Source: an uncultured Muribaculaceae bacterium (lineage in GTDB: Bacteria; Bacteroidota; Bacteroidia; Bacteroidales; Muribaculaceae). Taken from it: a stretch of 51,781 nt of DNA. Shown here one piece after another: positions 1-8,162 of the stretch. The notes below the pieces were generated by a model that saw only the letters and a list, made by a program, of their open reading frames with translations, searched no databases and was not told the origin of the DNA. Every line of letters begins with the position of its first letter. Within the stretch, counting starts at the first letter, position 1. Location of the stretch: the NCBI GenBank assembly GCA_910579605.1, contig CAJTUG010000006.1, positions 19,814 to 71,594 on the forward strand. The letters run 5' to 3'. The position numbers and the translations under genes are program-made.

Positions 1-23
1 GCATTAGCGCAAGAATGCGCTTG

Positions 24-56
24 CAAATATAACACTTTATATCATTATTTTCCCAA
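24..56 (-). promoter_or_regulatory. Leftward promoter for a gene outside the window
   Basis: On the minus strand a TATATTTG box (24-31) matches the Bacteroidota -7 consensus TAnnTTTG exactly. A TTGG (53-56) lies 21 bases upstream as a -33 element. Downstream, positions 6-21 form a 6-bp inverted repeat (AGCGCA/TGCGCT), and an ATG on the minus strand ends at position 2. The gene itself would lie left of the window. This is inferred from the consensus only. Confidence 0.45.
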
Positions 57-329
57 CTACCTGACTTTCATATTGCAACCAACAAATCAGAAAAACAGTT
101 AAAGAGTTTTAATGCTAAAAGATGTTAAATATTCGTTACATTGGAAAACTTTACTTAAATTAGCGGCGGATTAAAGCCAGTAAATTGGCCAAATCTACAA
201 AAAAACCATAAAAAACGACAAAAATAATCGCTAATCACAAGGTTTATTAACTGTTACATAGACGTTTCATCTGTTAACGAATCCAAAGCCAACTAACGTA
301 AACACAAACAACCCAATAATCAATCCGAC

Positions 330-345
330 AACCGGTATACCGGTT
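330..345. promoter_or_regulatory. 16-bp perfect palindrome in the SusC leader
   Basis: AACCGGTATACCGGTT is a perfect inverted repeat ending 26 bases before the start codon of the SusC-like gene. It could be an operator for a dimeric regulator or the base of a small hairpin in the mRNA leader. Nothing in the window shows which. Confidence 0.4.
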
Positions 346-371
346 AGGGACTAATCAATCATCAATCATTT

Positions 372-3300
372 ATGAGAAAGCATCTTATTGCGACTCTGCT
401 TCTTATGGCCGGAATGCCCCTTAGCGGCGCTTTTTCGGCTTATGCGGCTCCCGAGCCCCAACAGCAAAGTCAAACGGCTGCCACTATCCAAGGTACCGTT
501 TATGATGAAAACAACGAGCCGGTTATCGGCGCAAGCGTTGTACAGAAAGGAGTTAAGACAAATGCTGTCGCTACCGACGCATTCGGTAATTTCAAAATCC
601 GCGTAACTCCGGGAACGCCCCTTGAAATCAGCTACGTAGGCTACCAGACAAGCACCGTCAAAGCAGCCGAAGGCATGAGCGTGTACCTCGCTCCCACCAC
701 CGAAATGCTCAATGAACTCGTTGCCATCGGCTACGGTTCTCAAAAACGCGCCAACCTCACAGGCGCCGTAGCATCGGTCAACGTAGGCCAGACAATGGAA
801 TCTCGCCCGGTCACCGACGTTGCCAAAGCGCTCCAAGGCGCAGTCCCCGGTCTTACCATCACAAGTGCCAACGGTAGTATTGAAGGCAACCCGACAATCA
901 ATATCCGTGGTGTCGGTACTCTTTCCAACGGCCACTCTTCTTCTCCTCTTATCGTTGTAGACGGTGTACCTGTAGAAGATATGAGCTTCCTCAACCCCGA
1001 TGATATCGAAGAAATCTCAGTTCTCAAAGATGCTTCTTCTTCTGCAATCTACGGTAGCCGCGCCGCATTCGGTGTGATTCTCGTGACTACAAAAACCGCA
1101 GGCAAGCAAGACCGCGTTTCTGTCAACTACACCAACAATTTCGGTTGGGGTTCTGCTACTATTTTGCCTGAATTCGCAAACACTGTAGATCAGCTTCAAT
1201 TCGGCCTTCTCGACACACGTGTAGGTGCCGAACGCGAATGCTTCTCTATGTATTATAAATCTGTCCTTCCTTTTGCTAAAGCATGGCAAGAACAGCACGG
1301 AGGCAAGCCTTATACATCGCTTGTGGAGCTTAAGCCCTTCGAAAGCTGGGACAATGTAGGAGACTACTGGATTCCCAATGGAGCAACCCATCTCCCGGGT
1401 ATGCCCGACGAACGCCTTGAAGCCGGCCGCTACCTCAGCTATGCCGATTGGGACGTTAAAAAGACACTTTTCCAGACCGCTCCCTCCAACAAGCACAACG
1501 TAAGCGTTGAAGGAACATCAGGCAAAACCAACTACCGTCTATCTTTCGGTTACGATGGTCGCGAAGGCCTCATGAAATATAGCCCCGAAAAATTCCGCCG
1601 TTATACAGCCAACGCATCTGTTACCACACAGATTTTTGACTGGTGGAAAGCCGGTGCGCGCTTCAATTTCTCCGACCGTGAATTCGAAAACCCCAACGAA
1701 AACCGTAATGCATACCAATACCTCTGGCGCTGGCCTGGATTCTGGGAAAACTATGGTACTATTACCGACGAAGAAGGTGTAGCCCGCACATTCCGCAACA
1801 CCATAGGTATCCGCGAAAACTCCCACAAGGATAAGACTGTGACTACCAGCACACGTATGCAGGCTTTCACCGTGTTCACGCCTTTCAAAGGCTTCACACT
1901 CCAAGCCGATTTCACATACAGCCTCCGCAACCAGAACAGCGATTCTGCAGGTGTTCCCTACAAACTCTACGACAACTGGTTCCCCGGAAGCGGTTCTACT
2001 ATAGCATGGTACGAATCGTATACACAAGCTAAATCTTACGCCGCACAGAGCAACTACCGCGACACCATGTGGGCAGCCAACGTTTTCGGAACATACGATT
2101 TCAAAGTTGCTGACGACAATAATTTCAAAGTTATGCTCGGTTGGAGTGCCGAAGAAGAAGAATACCGCTATTTCTATGCTCAGCGCATGGGATTGGTAGA
2201 CTACAACCTTCCTAACATCAACCTTACCAACGGCGACAATTACACTACCAGCGGTACTCATACCCACCGTGCCACCACAGGTTTCTTTGGCCGTATCAAC
2301 TACGACTACAAAGGTATCTATCTCTTGGAGGTTAACGGACGCTACGACGGCTCAAGCCGCTTCCCCGCAAATGACCAATGGGCATTCTTCCCCTCTGGTT
2401 CTTTGGGCTACCGCTTCTCTGAAGAGAAATATTTCCAACCCGTCAAGAGCATTTGGTCCAATGGTAAACTCCGTGCTTCCTACGGACACATAGGCAACGA
2501 AGCCGTTGGCGACAACATGTTCCTCTCTACAGTTAGCCGCCGCGCAAACAACGGTACCACAGGTTACTCCAATTGGCTGAATGGCAACCAATTCGTGACC
2601 ATGTATAATATGCCTACACTTGTTTCCAGCTCACTCTCTTGGGAACGTATCGTAACCACCGATGTTGGTATCGACCTCGGCTTCTTGAACAACAGCCTCA
2701 ACGTGAGCTTCGATTGGTATCAACGTACAACCAAAGACATGCTCGGCCCGATGCAGGAACTCCCCGGTGTACTCGGTGCTGCTTCTCCCTATGGCAATGC
2801 AGGCGAACTCCGCACTCGCGGTTGGGAATTCTCGATCAACTGGAACCACTCTTTCGGTGATGCCGACGTTTACGCTTCTTTCAACCTCAGCGACGCCAAG
2901 ACAAAAATCACCAAGTGGAACAACGAAAGCCAACTCATCTACTCCTTCCTCCCCACTTTGGGCAACTACACCGAAGGCCAATATTTCGGTGATATCTGGG
3001 GTTTTGAAACCGACGGATATTTCGGCATGGACGACTTCACCTTCGTTCCTGGCAAGCAGGTATTCGACGACAACGGCAACCCTGTTCTCGGTCCTAACGG
3101 CAAACCCACCTACGAACGCGGCACATACGTACGCAACGACGGCACTATAGACCAATCATTCCTTGAATCAGGACAATTCGTTTACGGCCCCGGCGACGTT
3201 AAGTTCGTTGACCAAAACGGCGATGGCAAAATCAACAATGGCGACCCCGACATGGTTGATGAAAACGGAAAACCCATTGCAGTAGGTTCTATCCGCAACC

Positions 3301-3947
3301 ACGGCGACCTCAAGGTTATCGGTAATGCCCTCCCACGCTACGAATATTCATTCCATTTGGGTGGCGCATGGAAAGGCTTCGACATAGACCTCTTCTTCCA
3401 AGGTGTAGGTAACCGCAAAATGTGGGCTACCGGCTCTACTATCACTCCTATGGCCCAGAGCAATCTCGGTACTTTCACAAACCTCTTGAACAACTACAAC
3501 GACATCCGCTTCAACGAGGACAACGAAAATCCCAACTACGGTATGATTACCACCGCCGATATCAGTGAAAACTATTTCTATCCCCGCTTATACTCCAATT
3601 CAGGCAGTGCAGGAACTGTAGGTAATATCGGTAACGGTAAAGACAATTTCTATCCCCAAAGCAAGTATCTCACCAACCTTGCATATCTCCGCTTCAAAAA
3701 CTTGACAGTGGGCTACACTCTTCCCGTAGAACTCACACGCAAGGCTTTGATTCAACGTGCACGTATATATTTCTCGGCCGACAACCTCTGCTTCCTCTAC
3801 AACGGAGCTAAGAAATATCAGCTCGACCCCGAAATGATTACCGCAGCCGGCAGCTCCGTACAAGGTTATAACGACGGCGTGGCTTCTTTCGGCCGCACAA
3901 TTCCTATGCAGCGTGTATTCTCATTCGGCGTACAGGTTACTCTCTAA
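372..3947 (+). CDS. SusC/RagA-family TonB-linked outer membrane transporter
   Basis: A 1191-residue outer-membrane transporter that should import an oligosaccharide or peptide together with the SusD-like lipoprotein that follows 20 bases later. The order of parts is a signal peptide (about 1-26), a carboxypeptidase-regulatory-like domain (about 38-115), a TonB plug (about 120-240, with VVDGVP and the segment EEISVLKDASSSAIYGSRA), and a large beta-barrel. The end VFSFGVQVTL is a typical aromatic-rich barrel C-terminus. A DQNGDGKINNGD loop near residue 955 resembles the calcium-binding loops seen in other SusC proteins. The length is normal for the family. Codon use is strongly C-ending, as in highly expressed genes. 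The substrate cannot be told from sequence, and no glycoside hydrolase, peptidase or regulator lies beside it on the right. Confidence 0.96.
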   Translation: MRKHLIATLLLMAGMPLSGAFSAYAAPEPQQQSQTAATIQGTVYDENNEPVIGASVVQKGVKTNAVATDAFGNFKIRVTPGTPLEISYVGYQTSTVKAAEGMSVYLAPTTEMLNELVAIGYGSQKRANLTGAVASVNVGQTMESRPVTDVAKALQGAVPGLTITSANGSIEGNPTINIRGVGTLSNGHSSSPLIVVDGVPVEDMSFLNPDDIEEISVLKDASSSAIYGSRAAFGVILVTTKTAGKQDRVSVNYTNNFGWGSATILPEFANTVDQLQFGLLDTRVGAERECFSMYYKSVLPFAKAWQEQHGGKPYTSLVELKPFESWDNVGDYWIPNGATHLPGMPDERLEAGRYLSYADWDVKKTLFQTAPSNKHNVSVEGTSGKTNYRLSFGYDGREGLMKYSPEKFRRYTANASVTTQIFDWWKAGARFNFSDREFENPNENRNAYQYLWRWPGFWENYGTITDEEGVARTFRNTIGIRENSHKDKTVTTSTRMQAFTVFTPFKGFTLQADFTYSLRNQNSDSAGVPYKLYDNWFPGSGSTIAWYESYTQAKSYAAQSNYRDTMWAANVFGTYDFKVADDNNFKVMLGWSAEEEEYRYFYAQRMGLVDYNLPNINLTNGDNYTTSGTHTHRATTGFFGRINYDYKGIYLLEVNGRYDGSSRFPANDQWAFFPSGSLGYRFSEEKYFQPVKSIWSNGKLRASYGHIGNEAVGDNMFLSTVSRRANNGTTGYSNWLNGNQFVTMYNMPTLVSSSLSWERIVTTDVGIDLGFLNNSLNVSFDWYQRTTKDMLGPMQELPGVLGAASPYGNAGELRTRGWEFSINWNHSFGDADVYASFNLSDAKTKITKWNNESQLIYSFLPTLGNYTEGQYFGDIWGFETDGYFGMDDFTFVPGKQVFDDNGNPVLGPNGKPTYERGTYVRNDGTIDQSFLESGQFVYGPGDVKFVDQNGDGKINNGDPDMVDENGKPIAVGSIRNHGDLKVIGNALPRYEYSFHLGGAWKGFDIDLFFQGVGNRKMWATGSTITPMAQSNLGTFTNLLNNYNDIRFNEDNENPNYGMITTADISENYFYPRLYSNSGSAGTVGNIGNGKDNFYPQSKYLTNLAYLRFKNLTVGYTLPVELTRKALIQRARIYFSADNLCFLYNGAKKYQLDPEMITAAGSSVQGYNDGVASFGRTIPMQRVFSFGVQVTL

Positions 3948-3967
3948 TGTTTAAACAGTAGATTACA

Positions 3968-5689
3968 ATGAAAAAAATATATTTAATAGGAACATTGGCG
4001 GCGGCTTCTCTCACCCTTGCGAGCTGCAACGATTTCCTCAACGACAACCGCTACCCATTGTCGCAACAGACAGTGAACAGCGAGTTCTGGAGCAACACGG
4101 TTAATGTCCAGAACCAAATCAACACTTTCTATAACGACTATGCAGGCTACGGCAACCGCTCGAGCACCGACGGTTCGTTCTATTTCTCATGGCTCTCCGA
4201 CGACCAGTGTGGCCGCAAGACTTTCGTGGACTGGAAATTTACCGCAGTACCTTCTACAAGCGGTTCTTGGACAGCACCCTACGAAGAAGTACGTCGTGCA
4301 AACTATGTAATCGAAGGTGTTGAAGGCAGCAATTTGACAGATGCAGAAAAAGCCAACTATATAGCACAGGCCCGTATGCATCGTGCCCGCAGCTTCTTCG
4401 ACCTCGTTCGCCGCTATGGTGATGTACCTCTGGTAAAAACCGTCCTTGATCCTACCGACGATGCAGCCCTTTTCGGCCCACGCACCCCACGCAATGAAGT
4501 GATGGATTTCGTTTTGGAAGATATCGACTATGCCGTCAACAACATAGCCACCAAAAGCTCCAAAACTACTTTCAGCTCCGATCTTGCACAAGCCATCAAA
4601 GTTGAAATCTGCCTCTTTGAAGGTTCCTATGCCCGTTACCACCAGAAAGACGAAGAACGCGCAAAGAAATATTTTGGTGAAGCTGTAAAAGCAGGCGAAG
4701 CCATTGCTTCTACATATCCTATAGGCAATGATTTCTCGGCAACCTACAAGAGCTTCAACCGCGAAGACCAAACAAGCGGTTACAAAGCAATCACGGCCAA
4801 CCCCGAAATCATCTTCTGCAAGACTTACCAAGAGGGAGTATTCTGCCACTCTTTGGTAGATTACAGCTCCGCTTCCGACGGTGTTGCCGGCCTCACCAAG
4901 GACGCTTTCGACAGCTTCTTGTTCCGCGACGGTAAACCCGCTGCATCAACATCACTCGACAAATCCGACAAAGGTGTTCCCGAAGGCACTACAGGCTTGA
5001 GCATTGCCAATCTCTTGGAAGTACGCGACAAGCGCCTTGCAATGACCACCTACGACCACGTGCTCATGCCAGGTATGACATGGGTAGGTCCTAACACGGC
5101 AGCAATGTGGTCGCAGTCGGGCTACGGTGTATCGAAATACAACAATTTCACCGTTCCCGAAAACGATGTCAACCAGGCAAACCGCAACTACGTTTGCGCT
5201 CCTCTCTACTGGGGTGCACGCCTCTACCTCGGCATTGCAGAAGCAAAAGCCGAATTGGGCACACTCAACGACGCAGATGTTGCCAAATACATCAAGCCCC
5301 TTTGGACACGCGCTGATATCGACACTTCTAAGCTTAACCTCGCTTGGTTGCGCGACATGAACGACCCGGCCAACAACATGAACGTTTCTTCCCTCATTTG
5401 GGAAATCCGCCGTTGCCGCCGCTGCGAGCTCATGATGGACGACGATATCCGCTACTGGGACCTTATCCGTTGGCATCAACTTGAAAAACTTGATACATAC
5501 ACCAACTTGGCAATTGCCCAGGGTGCCAACGTATCAAACTCTCCCGTTGCCGGCGGCGCTGTAACAGGCGATTACTTGAACTGCACATTCGGTGTAGGCC
5601 GCAAGTTTGAGAACAAGCACTATTTCTATCCCGTGCCCTCAAACCAAATAGCTCTCAACGAGAAGCTCACCCAGAACCCCGGATGGTAA
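3968..5689 (+). CDS. SusD/RagB-family nutrient-binding lipoprotein
   Basis: A 573-residue surface lipoprotein that caps the SusC barrel and binds the substrate. The signal peptide ends in a clear lipobox, LASC, with Cys20 as the lipidated residue, followed by the acidic stretch NDFLND usual for surface-exposed Bacteroidota lipoproteins. The body has the TPR-rich SusD features: ARMHRARSFFDLVRRYGDVPLV in the first half, and near the C-terminus an IRRCRRCEL...DDIRYWDLIRW block followed by YFYPVPSNQIALN, the classic RagB/SusD ending. It shares a transcript with the SusC gene and is followed by a strong terminator. The ligand is unknown. Confidence 0.96.
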   Translation: MKKIYLIGTLAAASLTLASCNDFLNDNRYPLSQQTVNSEFWSNTVNVQNQINTFYNDYAGYGNRSSTDGSFYFSWLSDDQCGRKTFVDWKFTAVPSTSGSWTAPYEEVRRANYVIEGVEGSNLTDAEKANYIAQARMHRARSFFDLVRRYGDVPLVKTVLDPTDDAALFGPRTPRNEVMDFVLEDIDYAVNNIATKSSKTTFSSDLAQAIKVEICLFEGSYARYHQKDEERAKKYFGEAVKAGEAIASTYPIGNDFSATYKSFNREDQTSGYKAITANPEIIFCKTYQEGVFCHSLVDYSSASDGVAGLTKDAFDSFLFRDGKPAASTSLDKSDKGVPEGTTGLSIANLLEVRDKRLAMTTYDHVLMPGMTWVGPNTAAMWSQSGYGVSKYNNFTVPENDVNQANRNYVCAPLYWGARLYLGIAEAKAELGTLNDADVAKYIKPLWTRADIDTSKLNLAWLRDMNDPANNMNVSSLIWEIRRCRRCELMMDDDIRYWDLIRWHQLEKLDTYTNLAIAQGANVSNSPVAGGAVTGDYLNCTFGVGRKFENKHYFYPVPSNQIALNEKLTQNPGW

Positions 5690-5719
5690 TCTGACAAATC
5701 TTTTCCTACCATAGAACGA

Positions 5720-5749
5720 GGCGGCAGGCTCAGGCCTGTCGCCTTTTTT
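5720..5749 (+). terminator. Terminator of the SusC/SusD operon
   Basis: A GC-rich 10-bp stem (5720-5729 with 5734-5743, one G-U pair) has a four-base loop and is followed by six T residues. It lies 30 bases after the SusD stop codon. Confidence 0.9.
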
Positions 5750-5777
5750 GTGCTTTCGCTCTTTTTTCGTAACTTTG
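5747..5777 (+). promoter_or_regulatory. Promoter of ychF
   Basis: TTTG (5747-5750), a 19-base spacer, then TAACTTTG (5770-5777) is a full match to the Bacteroidota housekeeping consensus. The -33 box sits inside the T-tract of the preceding terminator. Confidence 0.75.
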
Positions 5778-5857
5778 CACTGGCGCAAGCCCAAACCATC
5801 AGGTTATTATCCCTTCCTCCTCATTTCTAATAAAAAACTCATTTCTAAAAGAAAACA

Positions 5858-6961
5858 ATGGCATTACAATGCGGCATAGTAGGACTCCCCAATGTGGGCA
5901 AGTCTACCCTCTTCAATTGCCTCAGCAACGCTAAGGCACAAAGCGCAAATTTCCCTTTCTGCACCATAGAACCCAACGTTGGCGTAATAACTGTCCCCGA
6001 CGACCGCCTTACGCGCTTGGTTGAAATGTGCAATCCCAAATCGGTAGTGCCGGCAACGGTAGAAATAGTAGACATTGCAGGATTGGTAAAAGGTGCATCA
6101 AAAGGAGAAGGTCTCGGCAACAAATTCCTTGCCAACATACGCGAAACCGATGCCATTATACATGTGCTCCGCTGTTTCGACGACGACAATATTACACACG
6201 TAGACGGTTCTGTAAACCCTGTACGCGACAAAGAAATAATAGATTTCGAGCTCCAGCTCAAAGACCTTGAGACAGTGGAATCGCGGATAGCTAAAACGCT
6301 GAAGCAAGCCCAGACCGGAGGCGACAAAGTTGCAAAAATGCAATATGAAGTGCTCCGCCAAATTAAAGAAGCATTAGACAAAGGCTTGCCGGCCCGCTCG
6401 GTGGAATTCGAGACCGTAGACGAACAACGTTTCGCTCGCGAGCTCTTCCTGCTCACCTCCAAGCCGGTTCTCTACGTTTGCAATGTAGACGATGCTTCGG
6501 CAGTAGACGGAAACCATTATGTAGACGAAGTTCGCGAAGCCATAAAAGACGAAGGAGCACAATTGCTCATCCTTGCGGCAGCCACAGAAAGCGACATTGC
6601 CGAGCTGGACACATGGGAGGAACGTCAGGAATTCCTTGCAGAAATAGGCTTGGAGGAATCCGGTGTGAGCCGACTTATCCGCGCAGCTTATGCGCTCCTT
6701 GATTTGCAGACATATTTCACCGCCGGACCCGACGAGGTGCGAGCATGGACTTTCCGCCGCGGTTCAAAAGCTCCTAAATGTGCAGGAATCATCCATACCG
6801 ATTTTGAAAAAGGATTCATCCGCGCCGAAGTCATAAAATACGACGACTATGTTTCGCTCGGCGGAGAAACAGCCGTGCGCGAGGCCGGTAAAATGGCCGT
6901 GGAAGGCAAAGAATACGTCGTGCAAGACGGCGATATAATGCATTTCCGTTTTAACGTGTAA
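5858..6961 (+). CDS. ychF: Redox-responsive ATPase/GTPase YchF (OLA1 family)
   Basis: A 367-residue Obg-family P-loop protein that binds ribosomes. In other bacteria it prefers ATP over GTP and affects stress responses. The Walker A motif GLPNVGKST lies at residues 9-17, and the switch II motif DIAGLVKGASKGEG near 71-84. A coiled-coil insertion follows the central part. The C-terminus is the YchF-specific TGS-like domain (about 284-367, containing LQTYFTAGPDEVRAWTFRRG). The length is that of E. coli YchF. It is a single-gene transcript with its own promoter and a long terminator. Confidence 0.97.
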   Translation: MALQCGIVGLPNVGKSTLFNCLSNAKAQSANFPFCTIEPNVGVITVPDDRLTRLVEMCNPKSVVPATVEIVDIAGLVKGASKGEGLGNKFLANIRETDAIIHVLRCFDDDNITHVDGSVNPVRDKEIIDFELQLKDLETVESRIAKTLKQAQTGGDKVAKMQYEVLRQIKEALDKGLPARSVEFETVDEQRFARELFLLTSKPVLYVCNVDDASAVDGNHYVDEVREAIKDEGAQLLILAAATESDIAELDTWEERQEFLAEIGLEESGVSRLIRAAYALLDLQTYFTAGPDEVRAWTFRRGSKAPKCAGIIHTDFEKGFIRAEVIKYDDYVSLGGETAVREAGKMAVEGKEYVVQDGDIMHFRFNV

Positions 6962-6979
6962 ATTTATACATTTATATTC

Positions 6980-7020
6980 AATAGGTTGCCTAACTATAAA
7001 AGTTAGGCAACCTATTTTTA
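6980..7020. terminator. Terminator between convergent ychF and the AAA+ operon
   Basis: A perfect 16-bp stem (6980-6995 with 7001-7016) with a five-base loop is followed on the plus strand by a T-rich run. It ends ychF. Because the stem is so long it may also stop the minus-strand operon that ends at 7032, although the T-tract in that direction is poor. Confidence 0.88.
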
Positions 7021-7031
7021 TGTTTATAAAC

Positions 7032-8156
7032 CTATTTTCGTCTTACAGCACGAACGTTGAGGAGGCAGCGATTCAGCCATTTTATTTGTATTTTTAAAGG
7101 GACTGCAGGGGAATCGTAAGAAGCTGTCCATGCCGAGTCCGAAACACGAGTGGAAGTCCAATAATTACATTCTTCTTTGTCAAGTAATGTACACCCATCA
7201 GCATAAAATCCTCCACATGGTATTATCAGTCTGTTCATATTCTTCTTGCTAGTCAATCTCAAAGCTTTTCCATACTCTGTCTCTATAAGCTCTTTAGAAC
7301 AATCTTCTAATAAATCCATCCACTCTTTTGCAGTCGGCATCCACCACTTTTCACCCATACAAGCTGTAGCACAATCATATTCAACTCTTCCCCTAATGCC
7401 AAATGATTTTGCCGGTTTTTTAATTCCCTGTTTCACTGCACCCCATGCAAAATAGCCTCCAGGATCCTCCGGATTCTTTGCCAATACGTTTTTCTTTGCC
7501 CATAATACTCCTCTCCCCATATCTACATAATCAACGCATGATATTTCAAACTCTTGAAACACACGTTCGCCAACTATCAGCTGAAATACGTCTGAGACGG
7601 AATTCTCAAGATTTAAATCAAAACGCAAGGTATATGATTCGTTGGGTTTGTGGAGGGGGATTGTATATTCATTGTCCTGCATCTTGACGGTTACGGTTTC
7701 GATTACGCTCGCAAGCGTCTTGAATGTCAGCAAAATAGCAATCCGATTACAATCGGTATATACGGCTTCTCCCAATTTTCGCTGTTCTCCATTTGGATTA
7801 TCCTGTGTTTCAATAATGAATGTTTTTTCAAGCATAAGATGTTTTTTCACATTTAGCCCACCTATTTCTATCTTATCAAAACCAAAAACCGAAGCAAGAC
7901 GCTTTTTAACGTCGGAATCGTTGAGATGATAATTATAGTCCTTTTTCAGAGCCTCGGCTACCACTTTAGCCGAAGAATCTGTTTGAGCCAACACATCGAG
8001 CCACTCTTGCAGCCCACCGTCGCGGTATAGAGACAGCAAATGCTCCCGAGCAAGAGCTGTCTTCTCGTTATCGTCGGCCAAAATAGCCTTTACAAATGCC
8101 CTGAGGTATTTTAAATCGGTAAAATAATTCCCGGAGAAATAAACTATAGGTTTCAT
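7032..8156 (-). CDS. Leaderless protein with C-terminal FISUMP/lectin-like domain
   Basis: 374 residues, last gene of a four-gene operon, starting 6 bases after the AAA+ gene. Residues about 1-90 look helical, and 95-205 look beta-rich and match nothing I know. Residues about 209-373 resemble the Fibrobacter succinogenes major paralogous (FISUMP, C-type-lectin-like) domain: VDMGRGVLWAKKNV, then YFAWG, WWMPTAKEWMDLL, YWTSTRVSD and the closing VRAVRRK. FISUMP domains are normally found on exported proteins, but there is no signal peptide, lipobox or membrane helix here, so this protein should stay in the cytoplasm. Translational coupling suggests that it works with the ATPase. Base composition looks more AT-rich than the neighbours by eye. 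The function is unknown. Confidence 0.8.
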   Translation of the reverse strand: MKPIVYFSGNYFTDLKYLRAFVKAILADDNEKTALAREHLLSLYRDGGLQEWLDVLAQTDSSAKVVAEALKKDYNYHLNDSDVKKRLASVFGFDKIEIGGLNVKKHLMLEKTFIIETQDNPNGEQRKLGEAVYTDCNRIAILLTFKTLASVIETVTVKMQDNEYTIPLHKPNESYTLRFDLNLENSVSDVFQLIVGERVFQEFEISCVDYVDMGRGVLWAKKNVLAKNPEDPGGYFAWGAVKQGIKKPAKSFGIRGRVEYDCATACMGEKWWMPTAKEWMDLLEDCSKELIETEYGKALRLTSKKNMNRLIIPCGGFYADGCTLLDKEECNYWTSTRVSDSAWTASYDSPAVPLKIQIKWLNRCLLNVRAVRRK

Positions 8157-8162
8157 GGTCGG

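Larger units (their letters stand above)
1..371. other. Intergenic region upstream of the SusC gene
   Basis: An AT-rich, gene-free stretch. Its left end carries a leftward Bacteroidota-type promoter (24-56), and its right end a perfect 16-base palindrome (330-345) 26 bases before the susC-like ATG. I found no good TTTG/TAnnTTTG pair reading rightward, so the promoter of the SusC/SusD pair is not identified. It may depend on an alternative sigma factor or a regulator outside the window. No tRNA or credible small ORF is visible. Confidence 0.6.

Noticed and set aside
1539..2267. A 242-codon minus-strand frame inside the SusC gene
   Set aside because: Antisense shadow of a strongly biased gene with no domain or start signal.
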